The notes beneath the pieces are model-generated. The model was not told where the DNA came from, searched no databases, and was given only the letters and a program-made list of their open reading frames with translations. This document shows positions 38,358 through 47,327 of a stretch of 64,000 nt of DNA, one piece after another; positions within the stretch are counted from its first letter, which is position 1, and the number at the start of each line of letters is the position of its first letter. The position numbers were made by a program, and so were the translations under genes. The DNA is taken from the NCBI RefSeq assembly GCF_016899425.1, contig NZ_CP045994.1:62001-126000 (forward strand). Direction: 5' to 3'. The DNA comes from Burkholderia sp. MS389. GTDB lineage: Bacteria > Pseudomonadota > Gammaproteobacteria > Burkholderiales > Burkholderiaceae.

Positions 38358-39284
38358 ATGGAATTGCGCGCGCTGCGGTACTTCGTCGAGGTGGTTCGCC
38401 AGCAGAGCTTCACCGCGGCGGCCGACAAGCTGTTCGTCACGCAGCCGACCATCAGCAAGATGGTGAAGGCGCTGGAAGACGAGATCGGTTCGCCGCTGCT
38501 GCTGCGCGACGGCCGGCAGATGGTGCTGACCGACGCCGGGCGGATCGTGTTCCAGCGCGGCCAGGATGTGCTCGCCGCGCAGGCGCAGCTGCAGTCGGAA
38601 CTGAACGATCTCGGCACGCTCGGACGCGGCGAGCTGACGATCGGCATCCCGCCGCTCGGCGGTTCGCTGTTCACGCCGATCATCGCCGCGTACAAGCAGC
38701 GCTACCCGAACATCGAGCTGAAGCTGTTCGAGCAGGGCGCGCGGATGATCGAGGCGGCGCTGATGTCGGGCGAGCTGGAACTCGGCGGGCTGCTGGAGCC
38801 GGTCGATCCCGGCACGTTCGAGCGACTGCCGATGGTGCGCGCGCCGCTGTGGCTCGTCGCGCCCCGCGAGTCGCGCTGGGAGGACCACGCGGCCGTGCCG
38901 CTCGCCGATCTCGCGCGGGAATCGTTCGTGTTCTATGCGGAAAGCCTCGCGCTGCACGACGCGGTGCTGGATGCGTGCCGGCAAGCCGGTTTCACGCCGT
39001 CGATCGTGAGCCGCAGCGGCCACTGGGATTTCATGGCCGCGCTCGTGCATGCGGGCGTCGGCATCGCGCTGCTGCCCGAGCCGTATTGCCGGCGGCTCGA
39101 CGCGAGCCAGTTCACGTGCCGGCCGATCGTCGAGCCGGAAATCACGTGGGCGATCGCGCTCGGCTGGCTGAAGAAGGGCTACCTGTCGCACGCGGCGCGC
39201 GCGTGGCTCGACGTCGCGCGGGCGACGCTGCCGCTCGCGCCGGCCGACGATCTGGCGTTTGGAGGATTGCGGGCGCGGGAGTGA
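38358..39284 (+). CDS. LysR-family transcriptional regulator of lrgAB
   Basis: A 308-residue protein. The winged helix-turn-helix (1-60) has LRYFVEVVRQQSFTAAADKL and VTQPTISKMVKALEDEIGSP. The substrate-binding domain (~90-295) opens with GELTIGIPPLGGSLFTPIIA. It is transcribed away from lrgA with a 142-base gap that contains the palindrome. In related loci the LysR protein (CidR-like) activates the holin-like genes in response to organic acids; the ligand here is unknown. Confidence 0.92.
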   Translation: MELRALRYFVEVVRQQSFTAAADKLFVTQPTISKMVKALEDEIGSPLLLRDGRQMVLTDAGRIVFQRGQDVLAAQAQLQSELNDLGTLGRGELTIGIPPLGGSLFTPIIAAYKQRYPNIELKLFEQGARMIEAALMSGELELGGLLEPVDPGTFERLPMVRAPLWLVAPRESRWEDHAAVPLADLARESFVFYAESLALHDAVLDACRQAGFTPSIVSRSGHWDFMAALVHAGVGIALLPEPYCRRLDASQFTCRPIVEPEITWAIALGWLKKGYLSHAARAWLDVARATLPLAPADDLAFGGLRARE

Positions 39285-39302
39285 GGCCGATGCCCGACGC
39301 AA

Positions 39303-39689
39303 TCAGACGTGTGTGATCGGGCCCGGATAGCGCGCGACGGTTTGGTCGTGCGTGAGCAGCGTGACGCCCTCCGAGATCGCCTGGGCGACCAGAAGACGGT
39401 CAAACGGATCGCGATGGATCGACGGCAGTTGTCCGACCGCGAGTGCATGCGCGCTCGTGATCGGCAATTCCACGTAGCCGGCATCAAGAAGATTGCGGCG
39501 GAGCACGTTTGGGTCCACCTGGAAATCGTCGCGATCCAATCCACGCTTGATGACGATCTCCCAGAGGCTCGCAACGCTGAAAAGCGGTGTATAGGCGGGA
39601 TCGTTGATCAGTGTGCTGGCGCGGGCGGGCAGCTCGGCTGCACCGGCTGCCGCCCACAGAAGCAAGTGTGTGTCGAGCAGCAACTTCAT
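39303..39689 (-). CDS. PIN-domain toxin (VapC-like)
   Basis: A 128-residue PIN-domain ribonuclease. The acidic site residues are in LLLDTHLLLWAAAG (D6), the central SLWEIVIKRG (E near residue 43), and RDPFDRLLVAQAISEGVTLL (D near 97, with D115 in THDQTVARY). Proteins of this DTHxLLW subgroup are toxins that cut tRNA or other RNAs. It overlaps the antitoxin stop (ATGA). The end is 18 bases from the LysR stop on the opposite strand. Confidence 0.9.
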   Translation of the reverse strand: MKLLLDTHLLLWAAAGAAELPARASTLINDPAYTPLFSVASLWEIVIKRGLDRDDFQVDPNVLRRNLLDAGYVELPITSAHALAVGQLPSIHRDPFDRLLVAQAISEGVTLLTHDQTVARYPGPITHV

Positions 39690-39934
39690 GCGTCACCCTC
39701 GAACAGCTTGCCGATTTCGTCGCCGCCCATTGTGTCGAAATCGTCCGGGACGCGGATCTGCCCCTTCATGAAACCGATCCGGCTCGGCCGGACCGGGTCC
39801 GGCGCATTGATCGGAACCACCTTGACGAGCGGCTTGCCGGCTTTTGCGATTACGAACGGTTCGCCGGCATGCACGGCTTCGTCGATCAGACGCGACAGAT
39901 TCGTTTTTGCGTCATGCATGTTATAGGTATGCAT
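39686..39934 (-). CDS. Phd/YefM-family antitoxin (VapB-like)
   Basis: An 82-residue antitoxin with the Phd/YefM N-terminal DNA-binding fold (MHDAKTNLSRLIDEAVHAGE, then FVIAKAGKPLVKVVP) and a C-terminal acidic tail (DDFDTMGGDEIGKLFEGD) that should wrap the toxin. ATG 39934 has GGGGGACG upstream; an earlier start in the inverted-repeat region is unlikely. The toxin follows with an ATGA overlap, and the operator lies directly upstream. Confidence 0.9.
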   Translation of the reverse strand: MHTYNMHDAKTNLSRLIDEAVHAGEPFVIAKAGKPLVKVVPINAPDPVRPSRIGFMKGQIRVPDDFDTMGGDEIGKLFEGDA

Positions 39935-39945
39935 CACGTCCCCCA

Positions 39946-39984
39946 ATTGAACTAAGTTCACTGAAATTATTAGCTTAGTTCAAT
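39946..39984. promoter_or_regulatory. Operator of the VapBC-type module
   Basis: A perfect 11-bp inverted repeat, ATTGAACTAAG (39946-39956) and CTTAGTTCAAT (39974-39984), with a 17-base AT-rich centre, begins 12 bases upstream of the antitoxin start. This fits autoregulation by a Phd/YefM dimer pair. Confidence 0.7.
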
Positions 39985-40043
39985 CCGACAATCCACGCAA
40001 GGCGAGCACGTAGCCCGAAAGTACCGTCTCCAGTCCTGCGCCC

Positions 40044-41600
40044 TCAATGCCCCATCGCCGGCCCCGCGCCCTTCTTCGGCTTCGTGATCCACACGAGCGC
40101 CGCGAGCGCGATGAACATCACCGCCGACAGGTGGAAGAAGTCGTTGGTCGCCATCATGAAGCCCTGCTGCGTGACGAGCTGGTTCAGCTGCGCATTGGCC
40201 GTCTGCCCGACGATGCCGAGCTGTGCGAGCGCGCCCTGGTAGTCGGTCGTGTTCTGCGCGTAGACGCTCACCGATTCCGACAGCCGCGCATGATGGTAGA
40301 TCGCGTCGTTCTCCCAGAACGTCGAGCTGGCCGCGGTGCCGATCGCGCCGGACAGCGTGCGCAGGAAGTTCGACAGCCCCGACGCGCTCGCGAGCCGCTC
40401 GTCGGAGATGCTCGACAGCGTGATCGTCGTCATCGGCACGAAGAAGCACGCGACGCCGATGCCCTGCACGAGCCGCGGCAGGATCACGTGGTTGAACGGC
40501 ACGTCGAGCGTAAACGTCGCGTTCCACAGCGACACGCCCGCGAACACGATGAACGCGAAGCTCGCGACCATCCGCAGGTCAAGCCGGTGCATGTTGCGCC
40601 CGATCAACGGCGACAGCACGAGCGCGAGCAGCCCGACCGGCGCGGTCGCGAGGCCGGCCTTGCCGGCCGTGTAGCCCATCACCGTCTGCAGCCACAGCGG
40701 GAAGATCACGACCGAGCCGAAAAACGCCATGAAGCCGAACGAGATGATCAGCGCGCCGAGCGCGAAGTTGCGGTCCTTGAAGAGCGTGAGGTCGACCACC
40801 GGCTCCTTCTCGGTCGCCTCCCACACGAGCATGAACGCGAGCGACACGACCGCGATCAGCGCGAGCGCGACGATGAACGACGAGTTGAACCAGTCGCGGT
40901 CCTTGCCGAGGTCGAGCATCATCTGCAGGCACGACACGCCGATCACGAGCAGCGCGAGGCCGATCGCGTCGATCCGCTGCTTCGACGTCTTCGTCTCGCG
41001 GCCGCGCAGCAGGAAGTACGCGCAGGTCGCCGAGAACACGCCGATCGGCAGGTTGATGTAGAAGATCCACGGCCACGTGTAGTTGTCGCTGATCCAGCCG
41101 CCCAGCAACGGGCCGAAGATCGGCGCGACGATCACCGTCATCGCCCATAGCCCGAGCGCGAGCCCGCGTTTCGCGGGCGGGTAGCTGCGCATCAGGATCG
41201 TTTGCGACAGCGGCACCATCGGCCCCGACACGAGGCCCTGCAGCAGCCGGAACGCGATCAGCGTCTCGAAGTTGGTCGCGAGGCCGCACAGCGCGGACGC
41301 AATCGTGAACGCGAGCACCGACAGCGTGAACAGCCGCACCTCGCCGACCCGCCGCGCGAGCCAGCCGGTCAGCGGCACCGCGATCGCGGATGCGACCGAG
41401 TACGACGAAATCACCCACGTGCCTTCGCTCGTCGCGACGCCGAGGCTGCCCGAGATGGTCGGCACCGCGACGTTCGCGATCGACGTGTCGAGCACTTCCA
41501 TGAAGGTGCCGAGCGCGAGCCCGACGGTCAGCAGCGCGAGCGCGCCGCCGGTCAGCGGCGCCGGTTCGGCGGCGGGGGCGGATGCCGTGGTGGCGGACAT
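40044..41600 (-). CDS. EmrB/QacA-type MFS drug exporter (DHA2 family)
   Basis: A 518-residue protein with 14 predicted helices. Motifs: LDTSIANVAVPTISGSLGV (motif D1 region), GWLARRVGEVRLF (motif A-like) and GPLLGGWISDNYTWPWIFYI (antiporter motif C region). It exports hydrophobic drugs or uncouplers using the proton gradient. CTAGGAGATCCCG precedes the ATG. It lies downstream of the MarR gene (178-base gap) and is probably co-regulated with it. No EmrA/HlyD adaptor gene is adjacent, which is unusual for EmrB. Confidence 0.92.
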   Translation of the reverse strand: MSATTASAPAAEPAPLTGGALALLTVGLALGTFMEVLDTSIANVAVPTISGSLGVATSEGTWVISSYSVASAIAVPLTGWLARRVGEVRLFTLSVLAFTIASALCGLATNFETLIAFRLLQGLVSGPMVPLSQTILMRSYPPAKRGLALGLWAMTVIVAPIFGPLLGGWISDNYTWPWIFYINLPIGVFSATCAYFLLRGRETKTSKQRIDAIGLALLVIGVSCLQMMLDLGKDRDWFNSSFIVALALIAVVSLAFMLVWEATEKEPVVDLTLFKDRNFALGALIISFGFMAFFGSVVIFPLWLQTVMGYTAGKAGLATAPVGLLALVLSPLIGRNMHRLDLRMVASFAFIVFAGVSLWNATFTLDVPFNHVILPRLVQGIGVACFFVPMTTITLSSISDERLASASGLSNFLRTLSGAIGTAASSTFWENDAIYHHARLSESVSVYAQNTTDYQGALAQLGIVGQTANAQLNQLVTQQGFMMATNDFFHLSAVMFIALAALVWITKPKKGAGPAMGH

Positions 41601-41778
41601 CGGGATCTCCTAGACGCGGCGCGCGCAACGCGCCGGCGCAACGCACGGGCGCGCGACGCAGCGCGGCCCGGCCGGGTGGAATGAAAAAGGGGAAAAGCGG
41701 AGCGCGTGCCTCGTCATCTTCTGCCCAGACAGAGAAATAAGCGACTGTTTAAACCTGGACATGGGGTCTCCGCACGCA

Positions 41779-42267
41779 TCAGCAGTCAGGTTCGTCGGGC
41801 GTCGGGCAGCCGGTCGAACCGGGCCCGTTGGCGATGAAGCGTTGCAGCAGGCCGATGAGCGTCGCGAGTTCGTCGGCCGAGAAGCCTTCGAGCTGCGCGT
41901 TCAGCACGGTCGCGACCAGCGACGGCAGCGCGCGGGCGGCTTCGATGCCGCGCTCGGTCAGCGTCAGCTCGATCATCCGGCGGTCCTGCTCGCTGCGCGC
42001 ACGCGCGATCAGCCCCTTGCGTTCGAGCCGATCGAGCATGCGCGTCATCGACCCGCTGTCGTACGACATCTTGCGCGACAGCTCGAACGGCGTACGCGCG
42101 TAGCCGCGCGACAGCAGCAGGATCACGCCGATCTGCTGCGCGGTGAGGTCGAGCGGCTCGAGCGCGCGATCCATCCGCTCGACGAGCGCCTGCTTCGCCT
42201 TCGACAGGTAATAGCCGAGGCTCGTTTCCAGCGCGATGTTCTCGGGATCGTAGAGGCCGCCGGTCAT
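41779..42267 (-). CDS. MarR-family transcriptional regulator
   Basis: A 162-residue protein. The winged helix (~55-125) has LDLTAQQIGVILLLSRGYAR, MSYDSGSMTRMLDRLERKGL and ARSEQDRRMIELTLTERG (the wing). It should repress its own operon and release DNA on binding phenolic or drug-like ligands. The start at 42267 gives the usual family length. The promoter and operator-like repeat lie at 42314-42343. Confidence 0.92.
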   Translation of the reverse strand: MTGGLYDPENIALETSLGYYLSKAKQALVERMDRALEPLDLTAQQIGVILLLSRGYARTPFELSRKMSYDSGSMTRMLDRLERKGLIARARSEQDRRMIELTLTERGIEAARALPSLVATVLNAQLEGFSADELATLIGLLQRFIANGPGSTGCPTPDEPDC

Positions 42268-42313
42268 ACGATTGCGCGCGCAGCAATAGTGCGTTTCGGG
42301 TTTGAACGCGCCC

Positions 42314-42343
42314 AGTATCTTGAAAAATGATTGCTTAGTCAAT
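42314..42343 (-). promoter_or_regulatory. Promoter and likely operator of the marR-emrB operon
   Basis: On the minus strand TTGACT (42337-42342), 17 bases, GATACT (42314-42319). The short palindrome ATTG-CTTAGT-CAAT (42330-42343) covers the -35 box and is a candidate MarR site; a second TTGACT copy lies just upstream. Confidence 0.7.
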
Positions 42344-42433
42344 ATTATTTGAGTCAACCAGTTACGACGTGCATGTTGCACTGCCGGAGACGATGTTCTG
42401 ACCGATTGGCCCGCGCTGCCGGGCACCCCGAGG

Positions 42434-42727
42434 ATGTTCGCGATGCTGTTCCTGAAAAATGCCGCCGGCGCGCTGCGCCGCAACCTGACCGATACCGCTC
42501 ATCATGTGTTCTCCGGGCCGCACCGCGGCTGGAAGATCGCGCTGTACGTGACGATGCTGGTCGTGCCTGGCGGCTCGCTCGCGGCGCTCGGGTTCGCATG
42601 GTTCGATCATCGCCGGCAGCGCAACGCGAAGGGCGGCGCCCGCCGCACGAGCCAGCCGGCCGCAACCGAGCCGTCGACATGGCGGGCCGCCGCCGAGCCC
42701 GTCCCGGTGCCCGCGCGCTGCCACTGA
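42434..42727 (+). CDS. Small membrane protein of unknown function
   Basis: A 97-residue protein with a charged amphipathic N-terminus, one clear transmembrane helix at ~33-53 (ALYVTMLVVPGGSLAALGFA), a basic cap (WFDHRRQRN) and a Pro/Ala-rich tail. The membrane segment and positive-inside pattern suggest a real gene, but there is no strong ribosome-binding site. It lies between marR and the outer-membrane factor gene, in the direction of the latter. Function unknown. Confidence 0.45.
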   Translation: MFAMLFLKNAAGALRRNLTDTAHHVFSGPHRGWKIALYVTMLVVPGGSLAALGFAWFDHRRQRNAKGGARRTSQPAATEPSTWRAAAEPVPVPARCH

Positions 42728-43008
42728 CGTCGCAGCGCTCTCACGCTCCACACCATCCCGCCTGATCGCCGGCCGCGTCACGCGTGACCGGCGTCGTATG
42801 CCCGGTCGCACGTCCGTTTTCCCGCAAGCGAGCCGTAATGGCCGGTAAACCGGCCGGCCGCGCCGGTAACACATCCGGGCCGCCGTGCACCGTACCCTTA
42901 GGGCTGCGCAGCTTTCCCGCCGTCAGTTACCATTTGTCCGCCAGCGGCACGACGACCGCATCGCGCGACGCCGCTCGCCGGCCGTCACGCCCAGACAGGA
43001 AAACCACC

Positions 43009-44574
43009 ATGCCGTACGCCCCCCTCCCGCGCGCCGTTCGCCCGCTGAGCGCCGCCGTCGCCATTGCGACGGCCGTGCTGCTCGCCGGCTGCGCCGTCGG
43101 GCCCGACTATCACCGGCCCGACACGTCGATCCCCGCCGCCTTCAAGGAAGCGCCGGCCGGCTGGAAAGTCGCGCAGCCCGCCGATCGTGCCGACCGCGGC
43201 GCCTGGTGGACGGTCTACAACGATCGGCAGCTCGATGCGCTGATCGGCAAGCTCAACGCGTCGAACCAGACCATCGCGCAATCGGCGGCCGCCTACCGGC
43301 AGGCGCGCGCGCTCGTCACCGAGGCGCGCGCCGCGTATTTCCCGACCGTCGGGCTGACTGCATCGGGCTCGCGCGCGCGGTCGCCGCGCACGTCGCTGTC
43401 GTCGGGTTCGTCGTCGAATTTCGGCAGCGGGTCGACCGGGTCGATCAACAACAGCTACAGCGTCGGCCTCGACGCCAGTTGGGAACCCGACCTGTGGGGC
43501 AAGGTGAGCCGCACCGTCAGCGCGCAGCGCGCCGGCGAAGCGGCCGCCGCGGCCGATCTCGCGAACGCGCGGCTGTCGCAGCAGGCGCTGCTCGCGCAGA
43601 CCTATTTCCAGTTGCGCACGTCCGATGCGCTGCAACAGCTGCTCGACGACACCGTGAAGTCGTACGAACGCTCGCTGCAGCTCACGCAGAACCAGTACGC
43701 GCAGGGCGTCGCCGCGCGCGCGGACGTGATCCAGGCGCAGACGCAACTGCAGAGCGCGCAGGCCGCGCAGATCGACAACGGCGTCGCCCGCGCGCAGTAC
43801 GAGCATGCGATCGCGACGCTGATCGGCGAGCCCGCGTCGACCTTCTCGCTGCCGCCGACCCCGCTCGCGGCCGAGCCGCCGATCACGCCGGTCGACGTGC
43901 CGTCCACGATCCTCGAGCGCCGGCCCGACGTCGCGGCGGCCGAGCGCCGCGCGGCGGCCGCGAACGAGCAGATCGGCGTCGCGATCGCCGCGTTCTTCCC
44001 CACGCTGACGCTGTCGGCCACCGGCGGCTTCCAGAGCTCGGTGTGGTCGCAGCTGTTCACGCTGCCGGCGCGCTTCTGGACGGTCGGCCCGCAGCTCGCG
44101 GCCACGCTGTTCGACGCGGGGCTGCGCGCCGCGCAGACCGACGCCGCGCGCGCGACCTACGACCAGGACGTCGCCGCCTATCGCCTCGCGGTGCTGACCG
44201 CGTTTCAGGACGTCGAGGACAACCTTGCGTCGCAACGGATCCTCGCGCAGGAAATCGACGTGCAGCGGCAGGCCGTCGACAGCGCCGAGCACGCGCTCGC
44301 GATCGTCACGAACCAGTACAAGGCGGGCACGGTCGCGTATCTGAACGTACTGAACGCGCAAACCACCGCGTTCACCGCGCAGCAGAAGCTCGCGACGATC
44401 GCCGGGCAGCGGATGGTGTCGTCGGTCGGGCTCGTGAAGGCGCTCGGCGGCGGCTGGGACGTGTCGGAACTGGCGCGCGAGAACGGCGACATGGCGGCGC
44501 CGGTGCCGGCGTCCGGTGCGGCCGCGCCCGCGGCTACCGCACCGTCGGTCGCCGCGCCGCTCGCGCAGAAGTAG
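43009..44574 (+). CDS. Outer-membrane efflux lipoprotein (NodT/OprM type)
   Basis: A 521-residue protein with a lipoprotein signal (LLAGCAVGPDYHRP, lipid-bearing Cys near residue 28) and the usual pair of outer-membrane-factor repeats. Family motifs: WWTVYNDRQLDALIGKLNAS, ASWEPDLWGKVSRTV, LERRPDVAAAERRAAAANEQ and AFFPTLTLSATGGFQ. The trimer would form the TolC-like exit duct. No adaptor gene is adjacent; it may serve the nearby EmrB-type pump or an RND pump elsewhere. The ATG at 43009 has ACAGGAAA upstream. Confidence 0.92.
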   Translation: MPYAPLPRAVRPLSAAVAIATAVLLAGCAVGPDYHRPDTSIPAAFKEAPAGWKVAQPADRADRGAWWTVYNDRQLDALIGKLNASNQTIAQSAAAYRQARALVTEARAAYFPTVGLTASGSRARSPRTSLSSGSSSNFGSGSTGSINNSYSVGLDASWEPDLWGKVSRTVSAQRAGEAAAAADLANARLSQQALLAQTYFQLRTSDALQQLLDDTVKSYERSLQLTQNQYAQGVAARADVIQAQTQLQSAQAAQIDNGVARAQYEHAIATLIGEPASTFSLPPTPLAAEPPITPVDVPSTILERRPDVAAAERRAAAANEQIGVAIAAFFPTLTLSATGGFQSSVWSQLFTLPARFWTVGPQLAATLFDAGLRAAQTDAARATYDQDVAAYRLAVLTAFQDVEDNLASQRILAQEIDVQRQAVDSAEHALAIVTNQYKAGTVAYLNVLNAQTTAFTAQQKLATIAGQRMVSSVGLVKALGGGWDVSELARENGDMAAPVPASGAAAPAATAPSVAAPLAQK

Positions 44575-44585
44575 GCAGGGAAGCG

Positions 44586-44617
44586 GGCGACGCGCGCAAT
44601 CAGCGCTGCGCGTCGCC
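44586..44617. terminator. Inverted repeat between convergent genes (possible terminator)
   Basis: A perfect 10-base stem GGCGACGCGC / GCGCGTCGCC with a 12-base loop spans the end of gspN and the gap to the outer-membrane factor gene. No T-run follows on either strand, so termination is only possible. Confidence 0.35.
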
Positions 44618-45424
44618 GAAGATCAGCGAAACCTGGTTGTTGCCGATCGGGTGGCCGAGCAGATTCAGCAGCCCGGCGAGGTTCGCCTGCTGCTCGGGCG
44701 CCGCATGCGCGGTCCCGCGAAACGATCCCTGGCCGGGGCCGAAGCTGCCGTGCCCGTCGAGAAACAGCGGGCCCTGCGTCGTCGACAGGTCGAGATCGGC
44801 GCCCGCGCCCTTCGCCTGCAATACCGCGCGGTACGAACCGAGCGGCTTCACGCGCGACACGCGCGAACTCATCGAATCGATCGTCACCGTCAACTGGCCG
44901 AACGCGTTGTTGCCGATGAGCCGCCAGTCGCTCCAGCCGAGCCGCACGTCGCCCTGCAGGTCGAGCGTGTTGAACGGCGTGCCGAGCCCCGCGAGCAGCG
45001 ACGCGGGCACCGCCATCGTGCCCGACGACAGCACCGCGCCGCGCCACGTCGCATCGAGCGTGACCGCATCGGGCATCGCTTCCGTCTGCCGCAGGCGCAT
45101 CTGCACGCGCCCGGTCAGCAGCGGCCAGAAGCGCGTGGTCCATTCGACCCGTCCCGGCAGCAGCGTCGCCGCGCTCTGGTCGGCGCCCGGCGCGAGCATC
45201 AGCGTGCCCGAGCCGTGCCACAGCGACCCGTCCGGATCGACGAGATTCACGTGACCGCCGGTCGCCCGCGCGAACTGCGGCGCGATCCACGCGGCCGGCG
45301 CGAGCGCGACGAGCGTCACCGCCGTCGCCACGCCGCCCGCCAGCACCCATGGCAACACGGCGACGAGCCGTCTCACCCACGGCCGCATCGGCCGGCCTTC
45401 GTTTGCGTCATCCACTGCGGTCAT
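44600..45424 (-). CDS. gspN: Type II secretion protein GspN
   Basis: A 274-residue bitopic protein. An N-terminal transmembrane helix (~14-35: LVAVLPWVLAGGVATAVTLV) is followed by a periplasmic domain with DGSLWHGSGTLMLAPG and LGWSDWRLIGNNAFGQ. GspN is an accessory inner-membrane component found in only some type II systems. It is the last gene of the gspG-N operon; its ATG directly abuts the gspM stop with no spacer. Confidence 0.9.
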   Translation of the reverse strand: MTAVDDANEGRPMRPWVRRLVAVLPWVLAGGVATAVTLVALAPAAWIAPQFARATGGHVNLVDPDGSLWHGSGTLMLAPGADQSAATLLPGRVEWTTRFWPLLTGRVQMRLRQTEAMPDAVTLDATWRGAVLSSGTMAVPASLLAGLGTPFNTLDLQGDVRLGWSDWRLIGNNAFGQLTVTIDSMSSRVSRVKPLGSYRAVLQAKGAGADLDLSTTQGPLFLDGHGSFGPGQGSFRGTAHAAPEQQANLAGLLNLLGHPIGNNQVSLIFGDAQR

Positions 45425-45931
45425 CTATTTCTGGACGGAAGGCTGCATCACGGCCGTCAGGTCCACCTGGCCGTCTTCCTTCAGCGCCGTGGCATGCGCT
45501 TCGCCGACCTGCACCTTGAACTGCCGGCGCGCATCGTCGAGCCACTGGGTCCATGCCGGGAACGACACGTTCTTCATCTGGATCTGCACGCCATTGCCGA
45601 CGATCTGCACCTGCGCGCCCTGCAGCCCGTGATCGGACAGCGACGCGGTCAGCGCATCCTTGAGCGCGAGGCCGGTCGGCGCGACGCCCTGCGCGGCAGC
45701 CGACAGCGATTTCGCCTCGTTCGCCTGCGCGGTCATCTGCGCGAGTTCGTGACGCATCGTCGGCAGCGCGCGCTGGATTCGCGCACGGCCTTCCTGCGCG
45801 GGCGACCACAGCACCGAATACGCGATCGCGACGGCCAGCACGGCGCCGCCCCAGCCGAGCAGCATCTTCTCGCGCGGCGAGCGCTCGCCCCAGAACTGGG
45901 CCAGCGTCTGGTTCAGTTGTTCGGTTTTCAT
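45425..45931 (-). CDS. gspM: Type II secretion protein GspM
   Basis: A 168-residue protein. A short cytoplasmic N-terminus (QLNQTLAQFWGERSPREKML) precedes a transmembrane helix (~22-40) and a periplasmic ferredoxin-like domain. GspM pairs with GspL in the inner-membrane assembly platform. The start at ATG 45931 overlaps the gspL stop (ATGA). Confidence 0.93.
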   Translation of the reverse strand: MKTEQLNQTLAQFWGERSPREKMLLGWGGAVLAVAIAYSVLWSPAQEGRARIQRALPTMRHELAQMTAQANEAKSLSAAAQGVAPTGLALKDALTASLSDHGLQGAQVQIVGNGVQIQMKNVSFPAWTQWLDDARRQFKVQVGEAHATALKEDGQVDLTAVMQPSVQK

Positions 45932-47301
45932 GAGCGGCTCCGGATCGTCCATTTGCCCGTGTTGCTGTCGACTTCGCCGGACAGTCCGTTACGCGCGAGG
46001 CGCTGCGTGAAATCGGGATCGACCTTGACCTCCGGCTTGAAGCCGACGTCGAGCCGCCGGTCGTGATAGTCGAGCGACGCGATGCCATTCAGCGGCAGCG
46101 CACCCATCGAGCGCGCCAGGCCGCTCGACAGCGCGAGGAAATCATTCGGCGACAGCTCGCCGGCAGCCAGCCGAAGCTGGTCGAGCTGGCGTTGCATCTG
46201 CGCGGGCGGGTCGAGCACGGTGGTCGTCTTCGGAAAGGCAGACAGCAGCGTCTCGGTGATCTGCGCGGACAGCGCATCGCGCTCGCGCGACAGCTTCCAC
46301 CAGTGCACGTTCATCCCGATCACCGCGACGCCGAGCGTCGCCGCGGCGAGCGCGATCGGCACGCGCAGGCGCTTGAGCGTCGCGCGGTCGAAGCGCCACG
46401 GCTGCGATTCGAACTCGAATTGGCACAGATCGAATTTCTCGGTCAGCGCCCGGCGCGCGAACGTATCGAACGACAGCGGCGCGGCGCCCGGCAGCAGCGG
46501 CGCGTCCGTGCGGCCGACCGACGCGAGCCGCGGCTCCGCGCCCGGCTCACCGAGTTCGTACAGCTCGATGTCGCCGCCGCCCGCGAGCGCGGCCAGCGTG
46601 CCGGCGGCGCGCGACGCGGGCGCCGCGAAGCCTTCGCCGAGCGCACCGCGCGCGACCGCCAGCTCGAGGCGCGGCGCACCGGCCTCGGCCGGCAGCGCGC
46701 CGGCTTCGACGAGCACCGGCTCGACCGCCGTCGCGAGCCCGAGCACCGCGGCGACCGTCGCCGGGCGGGCAGCCGGCTCGGCGACGTCCGCGACGAGGGC
46801 GGCGGCGTCGGCGGGCTCGCCGTCGGCCGGCACGGCGGATGCGGCGTCGGCCGACGCGCGCGGCGCCGGCAGGCAGCGGGTCGCGGGCACCGCGCTCAGG
46901 TGCCGGTGGCCGGCCGCGGTAAACGCGTCGCAGATCGTGCGGAACCACGCGCGATCGACGACGGCCAGCACGCGGCGCCCGTCGGGCAGCGGGGCCGGAT
47001 CGAGCGCGATATGGCAGCCGAGCGGATCCTGGATCAGCTGATCCTCGACGATGTTGGGCAGCGCCTGGCGCAGCTTCGGCCCCTTCAGCGGCGGCACGGT
47101 CGCGGCCAGCAGCAGCACGTCGCGCGCGGCGACGATCAGCACCGTCGCGTTCGCGCGCGGCAGCAGCGCGAGCGCGGCGCGGCCCGCGCGCTGCACGTGG
47201 CCGGCCTTGTCGACGAGCGTGAACGGCAGCTCGGGCCACTGCCATTCCTGCAACGGCACGGCAGGCTCGCGCGGCGGCAAAGAAACAATCAACGTGCTCA
47301 C
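45928..47301 (-). CDS. gspL: Type II secretion protein GspL
   Basis: A 457-residue protein. The N-terminal cytoplasmic actin-like domain (STLIVSLPPREPAVPLQEWQ) binds GspE. An Ala/Val-rich linker at ~160-260 is followed by a transmembrane helix at ~333-350 (IALAAATLGVAVIGMNVHWW) and a periplasmic domain. GspL recruits the ATPase to the platform. It lies 26 bases after gspK. Confidence 0.93.
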   Translation of the reverse strand: MSTLIVSLPPREPAVPLQEWQWPELPFTLVDKAGHVQRAGRAALALLPRANATVLIVAARDVLLLAATVPPLKGPKLRQALPNIVEDQLIQDPLGCHIALDPAPLPDGRRVLAVVDRAWFRTICDAFTAAGHRHLSAVPATRCLPAPRASADAASAVPADGEPADAAALVADVAEPAARPATVAAVLGLATAVEPVLVEAGALPAEAGAPRLELAVARGALGEGFAAPASRAAGTLAALAGGGDIELYELGEPGAEPRLASVGRTDAPLLPGAAPLSFDTFARRALTEKFDLCQFEFESQPWRFDRATLKRLRVPIALAAATLGVAVIGMNVHWWKLSRERDALSAQITETLLSAFPKTTTVLDPPAQMQRQLDQLRLAAGELSPNDFLALSSGLARSMGALPLNGIASLDYHDRRLDVGFKPEVKVDPDFTQRLARNGLSGEVDSNTGKWTIRSRS

Positions 47302-47327
47302 AAGAGCTCCTCTCCCGATTGGCGTCG

